Source: S5-A14a sp022766365 (GTDB lineage Bacteria; Bacillota; Clostridia; Peptostreptococcales; Anaerovoracaceae). Taken from it: 64,000 bases of DNA. Below the pieces are notes generated by a model. The model had not been told where the DNA came from and ran no database searches. It was given only the letters and a program-made list of their open reading frames with translations. The position numbers and the translations under genes are program-made. Location of the stretch: assembly GCA_050313295.1 (NCBI GenBank), contig JBNPLD010000001.1. The stretch is one strand, 5' to 3'. This document shows positions 24,898 through 33,474 of this stretch, one piece after another; positions within the stretch are counted from its first letter, which is position 1; every line of letters starts with the position of its first letter.

Positions 24898-26170
24898 CTC
24901 TTTCTCCTTTTACTATATAAATTGGATTTTCCCCAATCATCATATTATAATTGCCCAGTTTTTTTGACTTGGCAATTGTTGCCGAAATTATTTCTGTTTT
25001 TAAGTTCAAACGTTTAAAAGAGTCCAAAATTTTTCCAATCGTTTCAAGAGTGATAGCATTTACAACAATCTTTACTTTCGGATTCTTAAACAGTATCATA
25101 TCTAAAATCTCCCGAAGACTTCCTGTGCTTCCACCTATGAAGATCTTATCGGGAACCGGAAGATCAATAAGTGCGTCCGGTGCTCTGCCTTCTATGATTT
25201 TAACATTATAGGCACCAAATCGGGACCTGTTTTCTCGCAGTATCTCAATGGCATCTTTCTTCATCTCAACGGCATATACCATTGATTCATAAGCCTTGAG
25301 TGCCATGGCACATGTCACTCCTCCCGAGCCGGCCCCTACATCCCAAACCACATCAGATGGAGCGATTTCCAAAGCGTCTATACTGAGGTTTCTCACCGCC
25401 TCTTTAGTCATCGGGGCTTTTCCTCTGTAATAATCATCGTCTTTTAATGTTTGATATGGCTTTACAAAATTCTTATTTTCTATCAGAACCACAGCTAGTT
25501 TATCAAATTCTTTTCCTGATAACCTATCTGCCCTTCCCACAGTTATCTTCTCACCTTCCATGGAAAGTCTTTCGCCTACATAAACTTTTACATGACCAAG
25601 GCCTGCGTTCACGAGTTCATCTATCATAGAAGCTACATCCCACCTGCCACCTGTAAGCGCAAATGTCTTGCGGTAATAGCTTGCATATGGAAGAATCGAA
25701 CGATCGAGTCCGTGGAGAGATATAAGTTTCCAATCTTCATAGCCTTGCGAAAGTCGAGCAGCAAAAATTTGAAAACTTGAAAGCCCCGGAATCAGTTCAA
25801 TATCCGGTATTGCATTATCAAAACCTGCATTAGGATTTTTGGCACTGCCTTGGAGAACATCATCATTAGAATGCATTCCTCCCTGCAAATCATTTAAGAG
25901 TCTCTTTCTTATGGTGGTAGCTATGCTATAAAATCCCACATCTCCTGAAGCAAGTACGGCAATATTCATATCTCTTTCCGAGGAATGTCTTTTAAGAAAT
26001 TCTATTGTATCACCGATTCCCATTACTTTAATATTATCATTTAGCGAAGCTATTTCATCACTGAGCCTTGTACTGGTCAATACTACATCTGCACTTTTAA
26101 TGGTAGCGGCACCACCGGATGACAAAAAATCCATTGTACCCGGTCCGCCGCCAACTATAATTATTTTCAT
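24884..26170 (-). CDS. cbiET: Bifunctional cobalt-precorrin-7 C5-methyltransferase / cobalt-precorrin-6B C15-methyltransferase (decarboxylating), CbiE-CbiT fusion
   Basis: A 428-residue fusion. The N-terminal half (about 1-230) is a CbiE tetrapyrrole methylase beginning MKIIIVGGGPGTMDFLSSGG with LASGDVGFYSI. The C-terminal half is CbiT with the SAM-binding motif DVVWDVGAGSGGVTCAMALK and IIEGRAPDAL, KIFIGGSTGSL. Together they methylate C5 and C15 and decarboxylate the ring-C acetate. The fusion, equivalent to CobL, is common in clostridia. It overlaps cbiA by 14 bases. A short lysine/asparagine-rich insert (about residues 95-115) in the CbiE part is unusual but in frame. Confidence 0.94.
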   Translation of the reverse strand: MKIIIVGGGPGTMDFLSSGGAATIKSADVVLTSTRLSDEIASLNDNIKVMGIGDTIEFLKRHSSERDMNIAVLASGDVGFYSIATTIRKRLLNDLQGGMHSNDDVLQGSAKNPNAGFDNAIPDIELIPGLSSFQIFAARLSQGYEDWKLISLHGLDRSILPYASYYRKTFALTGGRWDVASMIDELVNAGLGHVKVYVGERLSMEGEKITVGRADRLSGKEFDKLAVVLIENKNFVKPYQTLKDDDYYRGKAPMTKEAVRNLSIDALEIAPSDVVWDVGAGSGGVTCAMALKAYESMVYAVEMKKDAIEILRENRSRFGAYNVKIIEGRAPDALIDLPVPDKIFIGGSTGSLREILDMILFKNPKVKIVVNAITLETIGKILDSFKRLNLKTEIISATIAKSKKLGNYNMMIGENPIYIVKGERDEEN

Positions 26171-26183
26171 TATAACTCCAAAT

Positions 26184-26546
26184 TTAGTTCAAAATTCTAT
26201 CAGCTAAAATATCAGCCAATCTAGGATCAGTTCCAAGGGTATCTCCCATGGTGATTTTTACATTATCGTGACCCTCCAGAGCTGCTTTCAACTCGTTCGG
26301 GATATCTTTCTTAATGTGAATACCTCTGAACAGGAAGTAAGGTACGACCTTAATTTCATCAACGCCCACACCTATCATTTTCTTTACAACGGTTGCGATA
26401 TCCGGTTGACATAACTCCATATATGCAATTTCAATCGGCATATCGGTTTCTCCAATTTTTTTCTTGACCATATCAACAATTTTCTCTATGGTATCAGTGG
26501 TCTCTTTAACCCTGCTTCCATGTGCCAAAACCATAATTCCCTTCAT
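26184..26546 (-). CDS. cbiX: Sirohydrochlorin cobaltochelatase, short CbiX type
   Basis: A 120-residue protein of the small CbiX (CbiX-S) group, which inserts cobalt into sirohydrochlorin as a homodimer. The two active-site histidines are in VLAHGSR (His9) and FLFRGIHIKKDIP. The start is supported by AAGGAGGATGAATT directly before the ATG. It is separated from hemL by a 168-base gap, the longest within the cobalamin block, and is followed 13 bases later by cbiET. Confidence 0.93.
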   Translation of the reverse strand: MKGIMVLAHGSRVKETTDTIEKIVDMVKKKIGETDMPIEIAYMELCQPDIATVVKKMIGVGVDEIKVVPYFLFRGIHIKKDIPNELKAALEGHDNVKITMGDTLGTDPRLADILADRILN

Positions 26547-26714
26547 AATTCATCCTCCTTTAGTCCGGCCAAAGCCTCGTGACAAAGTGCAAATTTAAAA
26601 GTTCGGAATAATAACCTGCAAAACCTCACAAAAATTATAAGTTTCAGGACCTCAGCAAAAACCTCCAAACGCACACATACACGGCCCGCCTCTGTTTTGT
26701 TGTGTTTATAAATT
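26547..26714 (-). other. 168-base gap between hemL and cbiX
   Basis: No terminator hairpin with a T run, no B12-box and no plausible gene were found. On the minus strand two related G-rich pieces, GAGGTTTTTGC and GAGGTTTTGC, lie about 40 bases apart, and a TATAAT (26634-26639) between them could be a -10 with a weak -35. Confidence 0.35.
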
Positions 26715-28028
26715 TTATTTGAAAATCTCTCTGAACACCTCAATGGTTCTCGAGATATCTTCCTCAGTTATAGCGCTTGAAAAGAAAATGCTTTCAAACT
26801 GCGATGGTGCCATGTAAATTCCATTATCTATGAGAATTTTAAAGGCTTTCTTAAAGCTGTCCGTGTCTGATTTTGACGCATCGTCATAATTTCGAACCGC
26901 TTCCTTTTGATGAAAAATACATGCCAAAGAGCCTATTCCTACAACTTGAAATTCAGTGATTTTTTTAAGCTCCTCAACAAAATATCTGCATTTCGAAGCA
27001 ATTTCATCATAAATATGAGGATTTTCAAGGAGCTGTGTCAGCATTGCAATTCCCGCTGCCATGGCGATTGGATTCCCGGAAAGTGTTCCGGCCTGATAAA
27101 CCTTTCCCAACGGAGATACACATGACATTACATCACGCCGTCCTCCATATGCGCCCACCGGCATACCTCCGCCTATTATTTTACCATATGTCACAAGATC
27201 AGGGACAATTCCAAAATATTCTGCCGCCCCGCCGAAAGCTAATCTGAACCCTGTAATAACTTCATCAAAGATCAGCAAGCTGTCTTCTTCATCACAGAGC
27301 TTTCTAAGGCCCTCAAGAAATCCATTTTCTGGAAGCACAAGACCCATGTTAGCAGCAACCGGCTCCAAAATCACACAGGCAATTTTTCCTTTATTTTCTT
27401 TAAAAAGTTCTCTTACACTTTCAAGATTGTTATACCGGGCAAGAAGTGTATCCTCTACAGCTCCCCTTGTCACTCCACTGCTGTCAGGCTCTCCAAATGT
27501 CATAGCTCCGGAACCGGCCTTAACGAGCAGCGCATCGCTGTGTCCGTGATAGCAACCTTCAAATTTAACTATTTTGCTTCTTCCTGTAAAACCTCTGGCT
27601 GCTCTGATACAGCTCATCACAGCTTCAGTTCCACTGTTCACCATTCTTATCATTTCCACGTGGGGAATGTTGTCACATATAAGTTTTGCCAGTTCAACTT
27701 CAAGGTGATTGCAGGCTCCAAAGCTCAACCCCAATTCTGAAGTTTTCTTCACGGCGTCAAGAACTTTCGGATTATTGTGTCCCAGAAGCATAGGTCCCCA
27801 TGAACCTACAAAGTCAATGTACTCCTTACCGCTGATATCGTAAACCTTGCTACCACTGGCCTTTTCAATAAACCTCGGTGTCAGGTCAACGGAATTGTAA
27901 GCTCTAACAGGGCTATTGACACCCCCCGGCATGTATTTTTTTGCTTCATTGAATAAATCTTCAGAGGTTTTGCCCCCTGTACAACTGCCTGAGGTTGTTT
28001 GTTTTATTTTTTTTTCATTGATTATCAT
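26715..28028 (-). CDS. hemL: Glutamate-1-semialdehyde 2,1-aminomutase
   Basis: A 437-residue PLP enzyme that converts glutamate-1-semialdehyde to 5-aminolevulinate, second step of the C5 route. Features include YMPGGVNSPVRAYNSVD near the start, MVNSGTEAVMSCIRAARG, FDEVITGFR, and the PLP lysine in TYGKIIGGGMPVGAYGG. It overlaps hemB by four bases. Together with hemA it shows that this organism makes its tetrapyrroles from glutamyl-tRNA. The very low-complexity start (MIINEKKIKQTT) is slightly longer than usual. Confidence 0.96.
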   Translation of the reverse strand: MIINEKKIKQTTSGSCTGGKTSEDLFNEAKKYMPGGVNSPVRAYNSVDLTPRFIEKASGSKVYDISGKEYIDFVGSWGPMLLGHNNPKVLDAVKKTSELGLSFGACNHLEVELAKLICDNIPHVEMIRMVNSGTEAVMSCIRAARGFTGRSKIVKFEGCYHGHSDALLVKAGSGAMTFGEPDSSGVTRGAVEDTLLARYNNLESVRELFKENKGKIACVILEPVAANMGLVLPENGFLEGLRKLCDEEDSLLIFDEVITGFRLAFGGAAEYFGIVPDLVTYGKIIGGGMPVGAYGGRRDVMSCVSPLGKVYQAGTLSGNPIAMAAGIAMLTQLLENPHIYDEIASKCRYFVEELKKITEFQVVGIGSLACIFHQKEAVRNYDDASKSDTDSFKKAFKILIDNGIYMAPSQFESIFFSSAITEEDISRTIEVFREIFK

Positions 28029-29002
28029 CCTATGTCCCCATTTCTGATTGCATCAGCAAGTTCCATTGCATAATATGTTATAAGAATATCCGCACCGGCT
28101 CTGAAAACAGAAACGGCAGATTCACACATGGTCTTATACTCATCAATCAATCCGGTCTCACCTGCACATTTTATCATTGAATACTCTCCGCTCACACTAT
28201 AAGCTGCTAAAGGTAAGTTTGTTGCATTCTTCACCTCTCGTATTATATCAAGATAGGAAAGTGCCGGTTTTACCATCAATATATCCGCACCCTCAGATAC
28301 GTCAAAGATAGATTCTTTCACCGCTTCTCTTCTATTGTGATAATCCATCTGATAAGATCTCCTATCTCCAAATGAAGGTGCCGAGTCAGCAGCATCTCTA
28401 AACGGCCCATAAAACGCCGACGCATACTTTGCTGCATAACTCATGATAGGAGTGCTTATATAACCTGCCTCATCAAGGGCAGATCTGATGGTGCCTATCC
28501 TTCCGTCCATCATGTCAGACGGTGCCACCATATCGGCTCCTGCTTCCACATGAGAAAGAGCTATCTTTGCTAGATATGGCAAAGTCAAGTCGTTATCAAC
28601 TTCTCTGTCATTCAGTATTCCACAGTGACCGTGGTCCGTATATTCACACATGCAAACATCTGTTATAATATAAACATCTTCCCCGTATTCTTCCTTAATT
28701 TTTCTGATACCTGATTGAACGATTGCTTCGTGGTCGTACGCCTGAGTTCCTACAGGGTCCTTATGAGCCGGTATTCCAAATAGGAGGACTTTGTTAACCC
28801 CTTTTCCAAGACAGTCATCAATTATTTCCCTGACTCTATCCGGGCTGTATCTGTACTGTCCCGGCATAGCATCAATATGAGCTTTGATGTCATCACCTTC
28901 CTGTAAAAAAATCGGATAGATTAAACTATCAGAAGAAATTCTGGTTTCTCTTACCATTTTTCTTACAGCGTCCGTTTTTCTTGTTCTTCTTCCCCTATTC
29001 AT
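28025..29002 (-). CDS. hemB: Delta-aminolevulinic acid dehydratase (porphobilinogen synthase)
   Basis: A 325-residue enzyme that condenses two 5-aminolevulinates to porphobilinogen. It has the zinc-site cysteines in DVCMCEYTDHGHCGIL, MVAPSDMMDGRIGTIR, and the Schiff-base lysine in ILMVKPALSYLD. Overlaps of four bases with both hemL and cobA-hemD indicate one transcript. Confidence 0.97.
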   Translation of the reverse strand: MNRGRRTRKTDAVRKMVRETRISSDSLIYPIFLQEGDDIKAHIDAMPGQYRYSPDRVREIIDDCLGKGVNKVLLFGIPAHKDPVGTQAYDHEAIVQSGIRKIKEEYGEDVYIITDVCMCEYTDHGHCGILNDREVDNDLTLPYLAKIALSHVEAGADMVAPSDMMDGRIGTIRSALDEAGYISTPIMSYAAKYASAFYGPFRDAADSAPSFGDRRSYQMDYHNRREAVKESIFDVSEGADILMVKPALSYLDIIREVKNATNLPLAAYSVSGEYSMIKCAGETGLIDEYKTMCESAVSVFRAGADILITYYAMELADAIRNGDIG

Positions 29003-30534
29003 TTTAAACCTCCTTCAGAATTTACCGGATTCTCCCTATGGTCTTCCCCACATGGAGAGCAATCTGACACAGCCAGCTCCTTGAGTTTTTCGACCATTGA
29101 GTATACAGTGGACACATCCGAAACATATGTTTCAAATCCTTCCTTCTTTGCTAGATTTTCAGTTTGTCTTCCAATACAGACAGCCTTCATACCTCTCAGT
29201 ACACCCTCATTCTGAGTTGCCAAAAGACCGGTTACACATGATTTGCTTGTAAATGTTATCCAGTCAATCTTCTCTCTATTTATAGGATTATGAGAAAGAT
29301 ATTTCGTCCTATACACGGGATAATCACAGTATTTGACACCTGCTTTATTAAGGGCTTCTATTGTCTCATCACTTCCTTTTTCAGCTCTAAGGAGCAAAAT
29401 ATTGGTTCTCCCTGAGAGAATACCTTTTTCTGCCATTTCTTTAACCATAGTAGCACCATCAAATTTTGACGGCACAAAATCAGCAATAATTCCATACTTT
29501 GCCATGGTCTTGGCAGTCTGAGATCCTACGGCTGCAATTATTTTGTTTTTTAGAACTCTACCGTCCATACCTTTTTCCATCAAGTCATCGAAAAATGACT
29601 GAACCCCTGCACTGCTTGTAAAGGCAATCACATCATAATCTTCAATCGGCGGATTTATCGGCCTTATAGGCTCAGTTTCAATGACAGGGTATAGAATAGG
29701 GTTCCCTCCTGCCGCTGTAATCAAATCAGCTAATTTAGAGGCTTTGGCTTTTGGCTGAGTTACAAGGATATTGCAGTTCTTGAGAGGCAATTTAGAAAAC
29801 CAATCGAAAGCCTCGCTAAGCTTTGCTACCTTTCCTACGATAATCAGTGCAGGTGACTTTATTTCATCGGCTTTTACATCTTCCTCCAGATTTTCAAGTG
29901 TTGATATTACCTTTCTCTGATTGCTTCTGGTTCCGTTTTCCACAACGCCGCAAGGCATCTTCGGATCCATACCCGCAGAAAGAAGACCCTCTATAATGTA
30001 GTGAATCTTCCCAACAGACATCATAAAAATCAACGTTCCATTCAATTCTTTGAGGGCACGGAAATTTATATCGGGCTTCGTTCCTCGCTTGCCCTGTCCG
30101 GTTATCATATGTACAGAAGAGCAGTAATCTCTGTGGGTGACAGGAATCCCCCCATAAGTTGCCGCTCCGATTGATGAGGTTATTCCCGGTATTACACGGA
30201 AATTTACTGAATTTTCAACAAGAAGTTCCAGCTCCTCACCACCCCTGCCAAACAGAAACGGATCTCCACCCTTAAGTCTGACAACCACATTACCCATTTG
30301 GGCTTCTTCCACCAAAATTTCACTGATTCGTTCCTGAGGAACGGGGTGATCGCCCACGTTTTTACCGACATTTATCAATTTCGCTTTTTGGGGAACAAGA
30401 TCCATAATCTCCTTACCCACAAGCCTGTCATAAACCACAACATCAGCAGATTGTATAGCCTTGAGAGCGGCAATGGTCAAGAGTTCCTTGTCTCCCGGTC
30501 CTGCTCCTACTAAAATTACTTCTCCGTTATTCAT
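28999..30534 (-). CDS. cobA-hemD: Fused uroporphyrinogen-III C-methyltransferase / uroporphyrinogen-III synthase
   Basis: A 511-residue two-domain protein. The first half (about 1-245) is a CobA/SUMT methylase: VILVGAGPGDKELLTIAALK, VVRLKGGDPFLFGRGGEE and VIPGITSSIGAATYGGIPVTH. It methylates C2 and C7 of uroporphyrinogen III to give precorrin-2. The second half (about 250-495) is HemD, with VTQPKAKASKLADLI, IAFTSSAGVQSFFD, IAAVGSQTAKT and ITFTSKSCVTGLL. It closes and inverts ring D. The fusion channels the linear tetrapyrrole straight into the corrin branch. It is common in clostridia that make B12 but not haem, and no hemE-type genes are present in the window. Confidence 0.95.
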   Translation of the reverse strand: MNNGEVILVGAGPGDKELLTIAALKAIQSADVVVYDRLVGKEIMDLVPQKAKLINVGKNVGDHPVPQERISEILVEEAQMGNVVVRLKGGDPFLFGRGGEELELLVENSVNFRVIPGITSSIGAATYGGIPVTHRDYCSSVHMITGQGKRGTKPDINFRALKELNGTLIFMMSVGKIHYIIEGLLSAGMDPKMPCGVVENGTRSNQRKVISTLENLEEDVKADEIKSPALIIVGKVAKLSEAFDWFSKLPLKNCNILVTQPKAKASKLADLITAAGGNPILYPVIETEPIRPINPPIEDYDVIAFTSSAGVQSFFDDLMEKGMDGRVLKNKIIAAVGSQTAKTMAKYGIIADFVPSKFDGATMVKEMAEKGILSGRTNILLLRAEKGSDETIEALNKAGVKYCDYPVYRTKYLSHNPINREKIDWITFTSKSCVTGLLATQNEGVLRGMKAVCIGRQTENLAKKEGFETYVSDVSTVYSMVEKLKELAVSDCSPCGEDHRENPVNSEGGLK

Positions 30535-31430
30535 CCTGCATTTCCATCTACTTTCTCTTCTAACTTTTTCTTCATATTGTAAGCCAGCTGTCTCCCAAGG
30601 GCAACTCCATCCTTCAAAGGACCTGCTACTGTCTTTGTCAGCTCTCTTCCTTTTTCGTCCACATAGAATCCTGTCAGACTTATCTGATCTCCTTGAATCT
30701 TACCGTAGGCTGCAACCGGTGAACTGCAGCCTCCGTCAAGTGCAGCGACAAAAGATCTTTCAGCCATGGCAACTGCCCTACTGTCCTTGTCGTCAAAGGA
30801 TTTCAAAATAGCTTCATCAAAATCTGCTCTGCCTTGAACTGCAAGTATACCCTGGCACGCTGCAGGGACAATCTCTTCTGTGGAAAAAATTCGGGAAACC
30901 CTATGTTCCAGACCCAGTCTCTTCAGCCCTGCATAGGCTAAAACTATGGCGGAAAATTCCCCTTCATCAAGTTTTCTGAGTCTCGTCTGGAGATTTCCCC
31001 TTATAGGTTTTATATCTATTCCCGGATAAAGTTTCTCAAGATGAAGCTGTCTTCTCTTTGATGAGCTTCCTATAGGTTTATTCGGATCTATCTCACTAAC
31101 CCCCTCAGGTAATACCAAAACATCTCTGGGATCTTCTCTTTTAGAAAATGCCAAAAGAGGAAGTTCATTATTAACTTCCATAGGCATATCCTTAAGACTA
31201 TGCACTGTTATATCTACTCTGCCGTCCACCAGGGCTTTATCCAGTTCCTTTACAAATAAGCCTTTTCCGCCAATTTTATCTAAAGTTTTATCCAGAATTA
31301 TATCTCCTGTGGTCTTCATGGTAATGAGATCAAACTCCACTTCAGGGTTGTATCTTCTCAGGGAATCGATCACCATTTCAGATTGAATTACAGCCAATTT
31401 ACTTGCTCTGCTGCCAACTACAACTCTCAT
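30531..31430 (-). CDS. hemC: Hydroxymethylbilane synthase (porphobilinogen deaminase)
   Basis: A 299-residue enzyme that polymerises four porphobilinogens. Seen are VVVGSRASKLAVIQSEMV at the start, FVKELDKALVDGRVDITVHSLKDMP, and the dipyrromethane cofactor cysteine in LDGGCSSPVAAYG. The ATG is preceded by AGAGGATTTAACT. It is 86 bases behind sirC, one of the few gaps in the block, and overlaps cobA-hemD by four bases. Confidence 0.97.
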   Translation of the reverse strand: MRVVVGSRASKLAVIQSEMVIDSLRRYNPEVEFDLITMKTTGDIILDKTLDKIGGKGLFVKELDKALVDGRVDITVHSLKDMPMEVNNELPLLAFSKREDPRDVLVLPEGVSEIDPNKPIGSSSKRRQLHLEKLYPGIDIKPIRGNLQTRLRKLDEGEFSAIVLAYAGLKRLGLEHRVSRIFSTEEIVPAACQGILAVQGRADFDEAILKSFDDKDSRAVAMAERSFVAALDGGCSSPVAAYGKIQGDQISLTGFYVDEKGRELTKTVAGPLKDGVALGRQLAYNMKKKLEEKVDGNAG

Positions 31431-31516
31431 AGTTAAATCCTCTTAAAATAATCTTATCGCTAGCATTTTAACATTATGTTATAAAAGTAGTGTACGATCT
31501 GTTCATGCATTCTTTT
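31431..31516 (-). other. Gap between sirC and hemC with a short palindrome
   Basis: The 86-base gap holds a 6-base perfect palindrome around one base, TAACATTATGTTA (31469-31481), in A/T-rich sequence. It could be an operator or part of an internal promoter for hemC; no clear -35/-10 pair or terminator is seen. Confidence 0.3.
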
Positions 31517-32002
31517 TCATATTTTTTCAGGATTCTCAAGGCTCTCACCTATTAAATCAGCAATCATCCTGGTTCTGTTGTGATCGCTGCCATCACCTGC
31601 TATTCCGACCACAACTTCTCTGCAGGTCCTTACTGCAGGAAAGAAAACATTGCATTCTTCCTTTGAATCGGCGACAGAATGATATACACCTATCCTGTCA
31701 CAGCTGATTCCTATTGCTTTGTTGAGTTCTCTGCTTGATGTTGCCGCCACCACAAGAAATAAATCTTCGGAAATCTGATCAATATCTCTTTTTGTAATTT
31801 CCCGTCTCTTAAAATCCACTAGACCCGCTTTAGCCCAATCCAAAAGTTCTTCTGTCGGCGTTCTGCCAATGACTTTTACTTTAAACTTGAATTTTAATAA
31901 AGTACCTATACGCCTTGTGGCAATTTTCCCTGCTCCGAAAACCAATACTTTTTTCCCACGGGTATCTACAAAAAGAGGGAAAAAATCATGTCTTGTACAC
32001 AT
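31517..32002 (-). CDS. sirC: Precorrin-2 dehydrogenase, short SirC type
   Basis: A 161-residue protein. The N-terminal NAD-binding domain is clear: FFPLFVDTRGKKVLVFGAGKIATRR, with VVAATSSRELNKAI in the middle and CNVFFPAVRTCREVVVGIAG after it. SirC/Met8 proteins oxidise precorrin-2 to sirohydrochlorin. This one ends soon after RTRMIADLIGESL and lacks most of the C-terminal helical (chelatase) domain, so it is probably dehydrogenase only, leaving metal insertion to CbiX. It overlaps cbiJ by 17 bases. Confidence 0.85.
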   Translation of the reverse strand: MCTRHDFFPLFVDTRGKKVLVFGAGKIATRRIGTLLKFKFKVKVIGRTPTEELLDWAKAGLVDFKRREITKRDIDQISEDLFLVVAATSSRELNKAIGISCDRIGVYHSVADSKEECNVFFPAVRTCREVVVGIAGDGSDHNRTRMIADLIGESLENPEKI

Positions 32003-32750
32003 CTAGAATCCTTTCTTTCACCTGTTCAAAAGTCAAACCTGTCTCGTTTGTGGGTCTTTTAATTATAATAACTTTATAACCCAGTTCAACGAGGGAGGCT
32101 TTGTCGTGAAACCCTCCCATTGTTCCTGTATCTTTGGTCACGAGGACACTGCAACCGTATTGGTTCATAGTAGCTATGTTCATTTCTTTAGTGAACGGAC
32201 CCTGCATTGCTATTATATTTTTCTTTTCAATTCCGGCATTAAAACACAGATTTAAGGACTCGATAGTCGGCAATACCCTAGCTATTAGTCTCCTCCCTTT
32301 ATCTTTAACACTTGAGAATTTATTAATTTCTTTCGAACCGGTTGTCAGTAAAACTTTATCATCAAAGCAATTAAGCAACTCCGCTGCGGCTGTGATATCC
32401 TCAACCACCTGCAAGTCGTCAATGTGAGAATCATCAGGTTCTCGGAAAAGTCTTACATAAGGAATAATTCCTTCGCAGGACTTTCTTATATTTTCAGTGA
32501 CCTTAGTTGCATATGGGTGGGTGGCGTCCACAACCAGGGAGAAACCTTCTGCTCTAAACAAAACATCCATATCTTCCGGAGTGAGTCTGCCTTCGTGAAC
32601 ATGAATATCCTTCAGGTCTTTCATCATTTCACCACCGTATTCTGTGGCTACAAAGAAAGTAAAATCACTTTCCATATTTCTTTCAGTTACCCATTCGGCA
32701 AGCTGTCTCCCCTCACCGGTCCCGGAAAACACAGCAATTTTTTTAGACAT
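31986..32750 (-). CDS. cbiJ: Cobalt-precorrin-6A reductase CbiJ
   Basis: A 254-residue NAD(P)H-dependent reductase of the CobK/CbiJ family: IAVFSGTGEGRQLAEWVTER at the start, VVDATHPYATKVTENI, MQGPFTKEMNIATM, and VLVTKDTGTMGGFHDKASLV near the end. It reduces the macrocycle after ring contraction and C1 methylation. It overlaps the 3' end of cbiH by eight bases. Confidence 0.94.
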   Translation of the reverse strand: MSKKIAVFSGTGEGRQLAEWVTERNMESDFTFFVATEYGGEMMKDLKDIHVHEGRLTPEDMDVLFRAEGFSLVVDATHPYATKVTENIRKSCEGIIPYVRLFREPDDSHIDDLQVVEDITAAAELLNCFDDKVLLTTGSKEINKFSSVKDKGRRLIARVLPTIESLNLCFNAGIEKKNIIAMQGPFTKEMNIATMNQYGCSVLVTKDTGTMGGFHDKASLVELGYKVIIIKRPTNETGLTFEQVKERILDVYKT

Positions 32751-33474
32751 TCTTATATCCCCTTGGAGTTACCATCTTTCCATTAATTATTTCTGTTGTA
32801 CTGTTTCCCACAAAGGCGGTGGTAAACATATCTATGTCATCGTTATTCATAAGATCTTTCATTGTGCAGATTACAACCTTTTGCCCATCTCTCCCGATGT
32901 TTTTTACATAGCCTGCAGGAGTATCCATTGATTTGAATTCAGACATGATTTTAACCGCCCTGTCGATATAGTCACGTCTTTTCTTACTCTTAGGATTATA
33001 AAGCACCACCGACATGTCCGCCTCTGCGGATAACCTCAGCCTTTTTTCAATAAGTTCCCATGTTGTCAAAAGATCGCTTAGTGATATGACAGCAAAGTCA
33101 TGTATCAATGGGGCTCCGAGAAGAGCCGCTCCGCTACAAGCTGCAGTTATTCCCGGAACGATTTCTATTTCAACCTCCGGGTGGTTTTCGGCCACCTGAA
33201 GCATAATACCTGCCATGCCATAGACACCCGCATCGCCGCTACATACGAAGGCTACTGTTTTGTTATCAAGGGCTGATTCTAAGGCCAACCTGCACCTGTC
33301 CACTTCTTTTTTCATCGGTGTGGAAAGTACTTCTTTGCCGAGAGTCAGCTCCTTTACCAGATCTACATAAACCGTATAACCAACCACTACTTGACTGCTC
33401 TCAATTGCCGCCTTAGCCTGAGGCGTCATGAATGCCAAGCCTCCCGGACCGATTCCAACAACATATATCTTCAT
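32743..33474 (-). CDS. cbiH: Cobalt-factor III / precorrin-3B C17-methyltransferase CbiH
   Basis: A 243-residue tetrapyrrole methylase: MKIYVVGIGPGGLAFMTPQA, VAFVCSGDAGVYGMAGIML, IVPGITAACSGAALLGAPL, and VVLYNPKSKKRRDYIDRAV. It methylates C17 and in the anaerobic route drives ring contraction. It sits between hemA (no gap) and cbiJ. Confidence 0.94.
   Translation of the reverse strand: MKIYVVGIGPGGLAFMTPQAKAAIESSQVVVGYTVYVDLVKELTLGKEVLSTPMKKEVDRCRLALESALDNKTVAFVCSGDAGVYGMAGIMLQVAENHPEVEIEIVPGITAACSGAALLGAPLIHDFAVISLSDLLTTWELIEKRLRLSAEADMSVVLYNPKSKKRRDYIDRAVKIMSEFKSMDTPAGYVKNIGRDGQKVVICTMKDLMNNDDIDMFTTAFVGNSTTEIINGKMVTPRGYKNV

Noticed and set aside
26543..26743. A 66-codon minus-strand frame in the hemL-cbiX gap
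   Set aside because: It overlaps the hemL end, has no RBS and its product resembles no known family.
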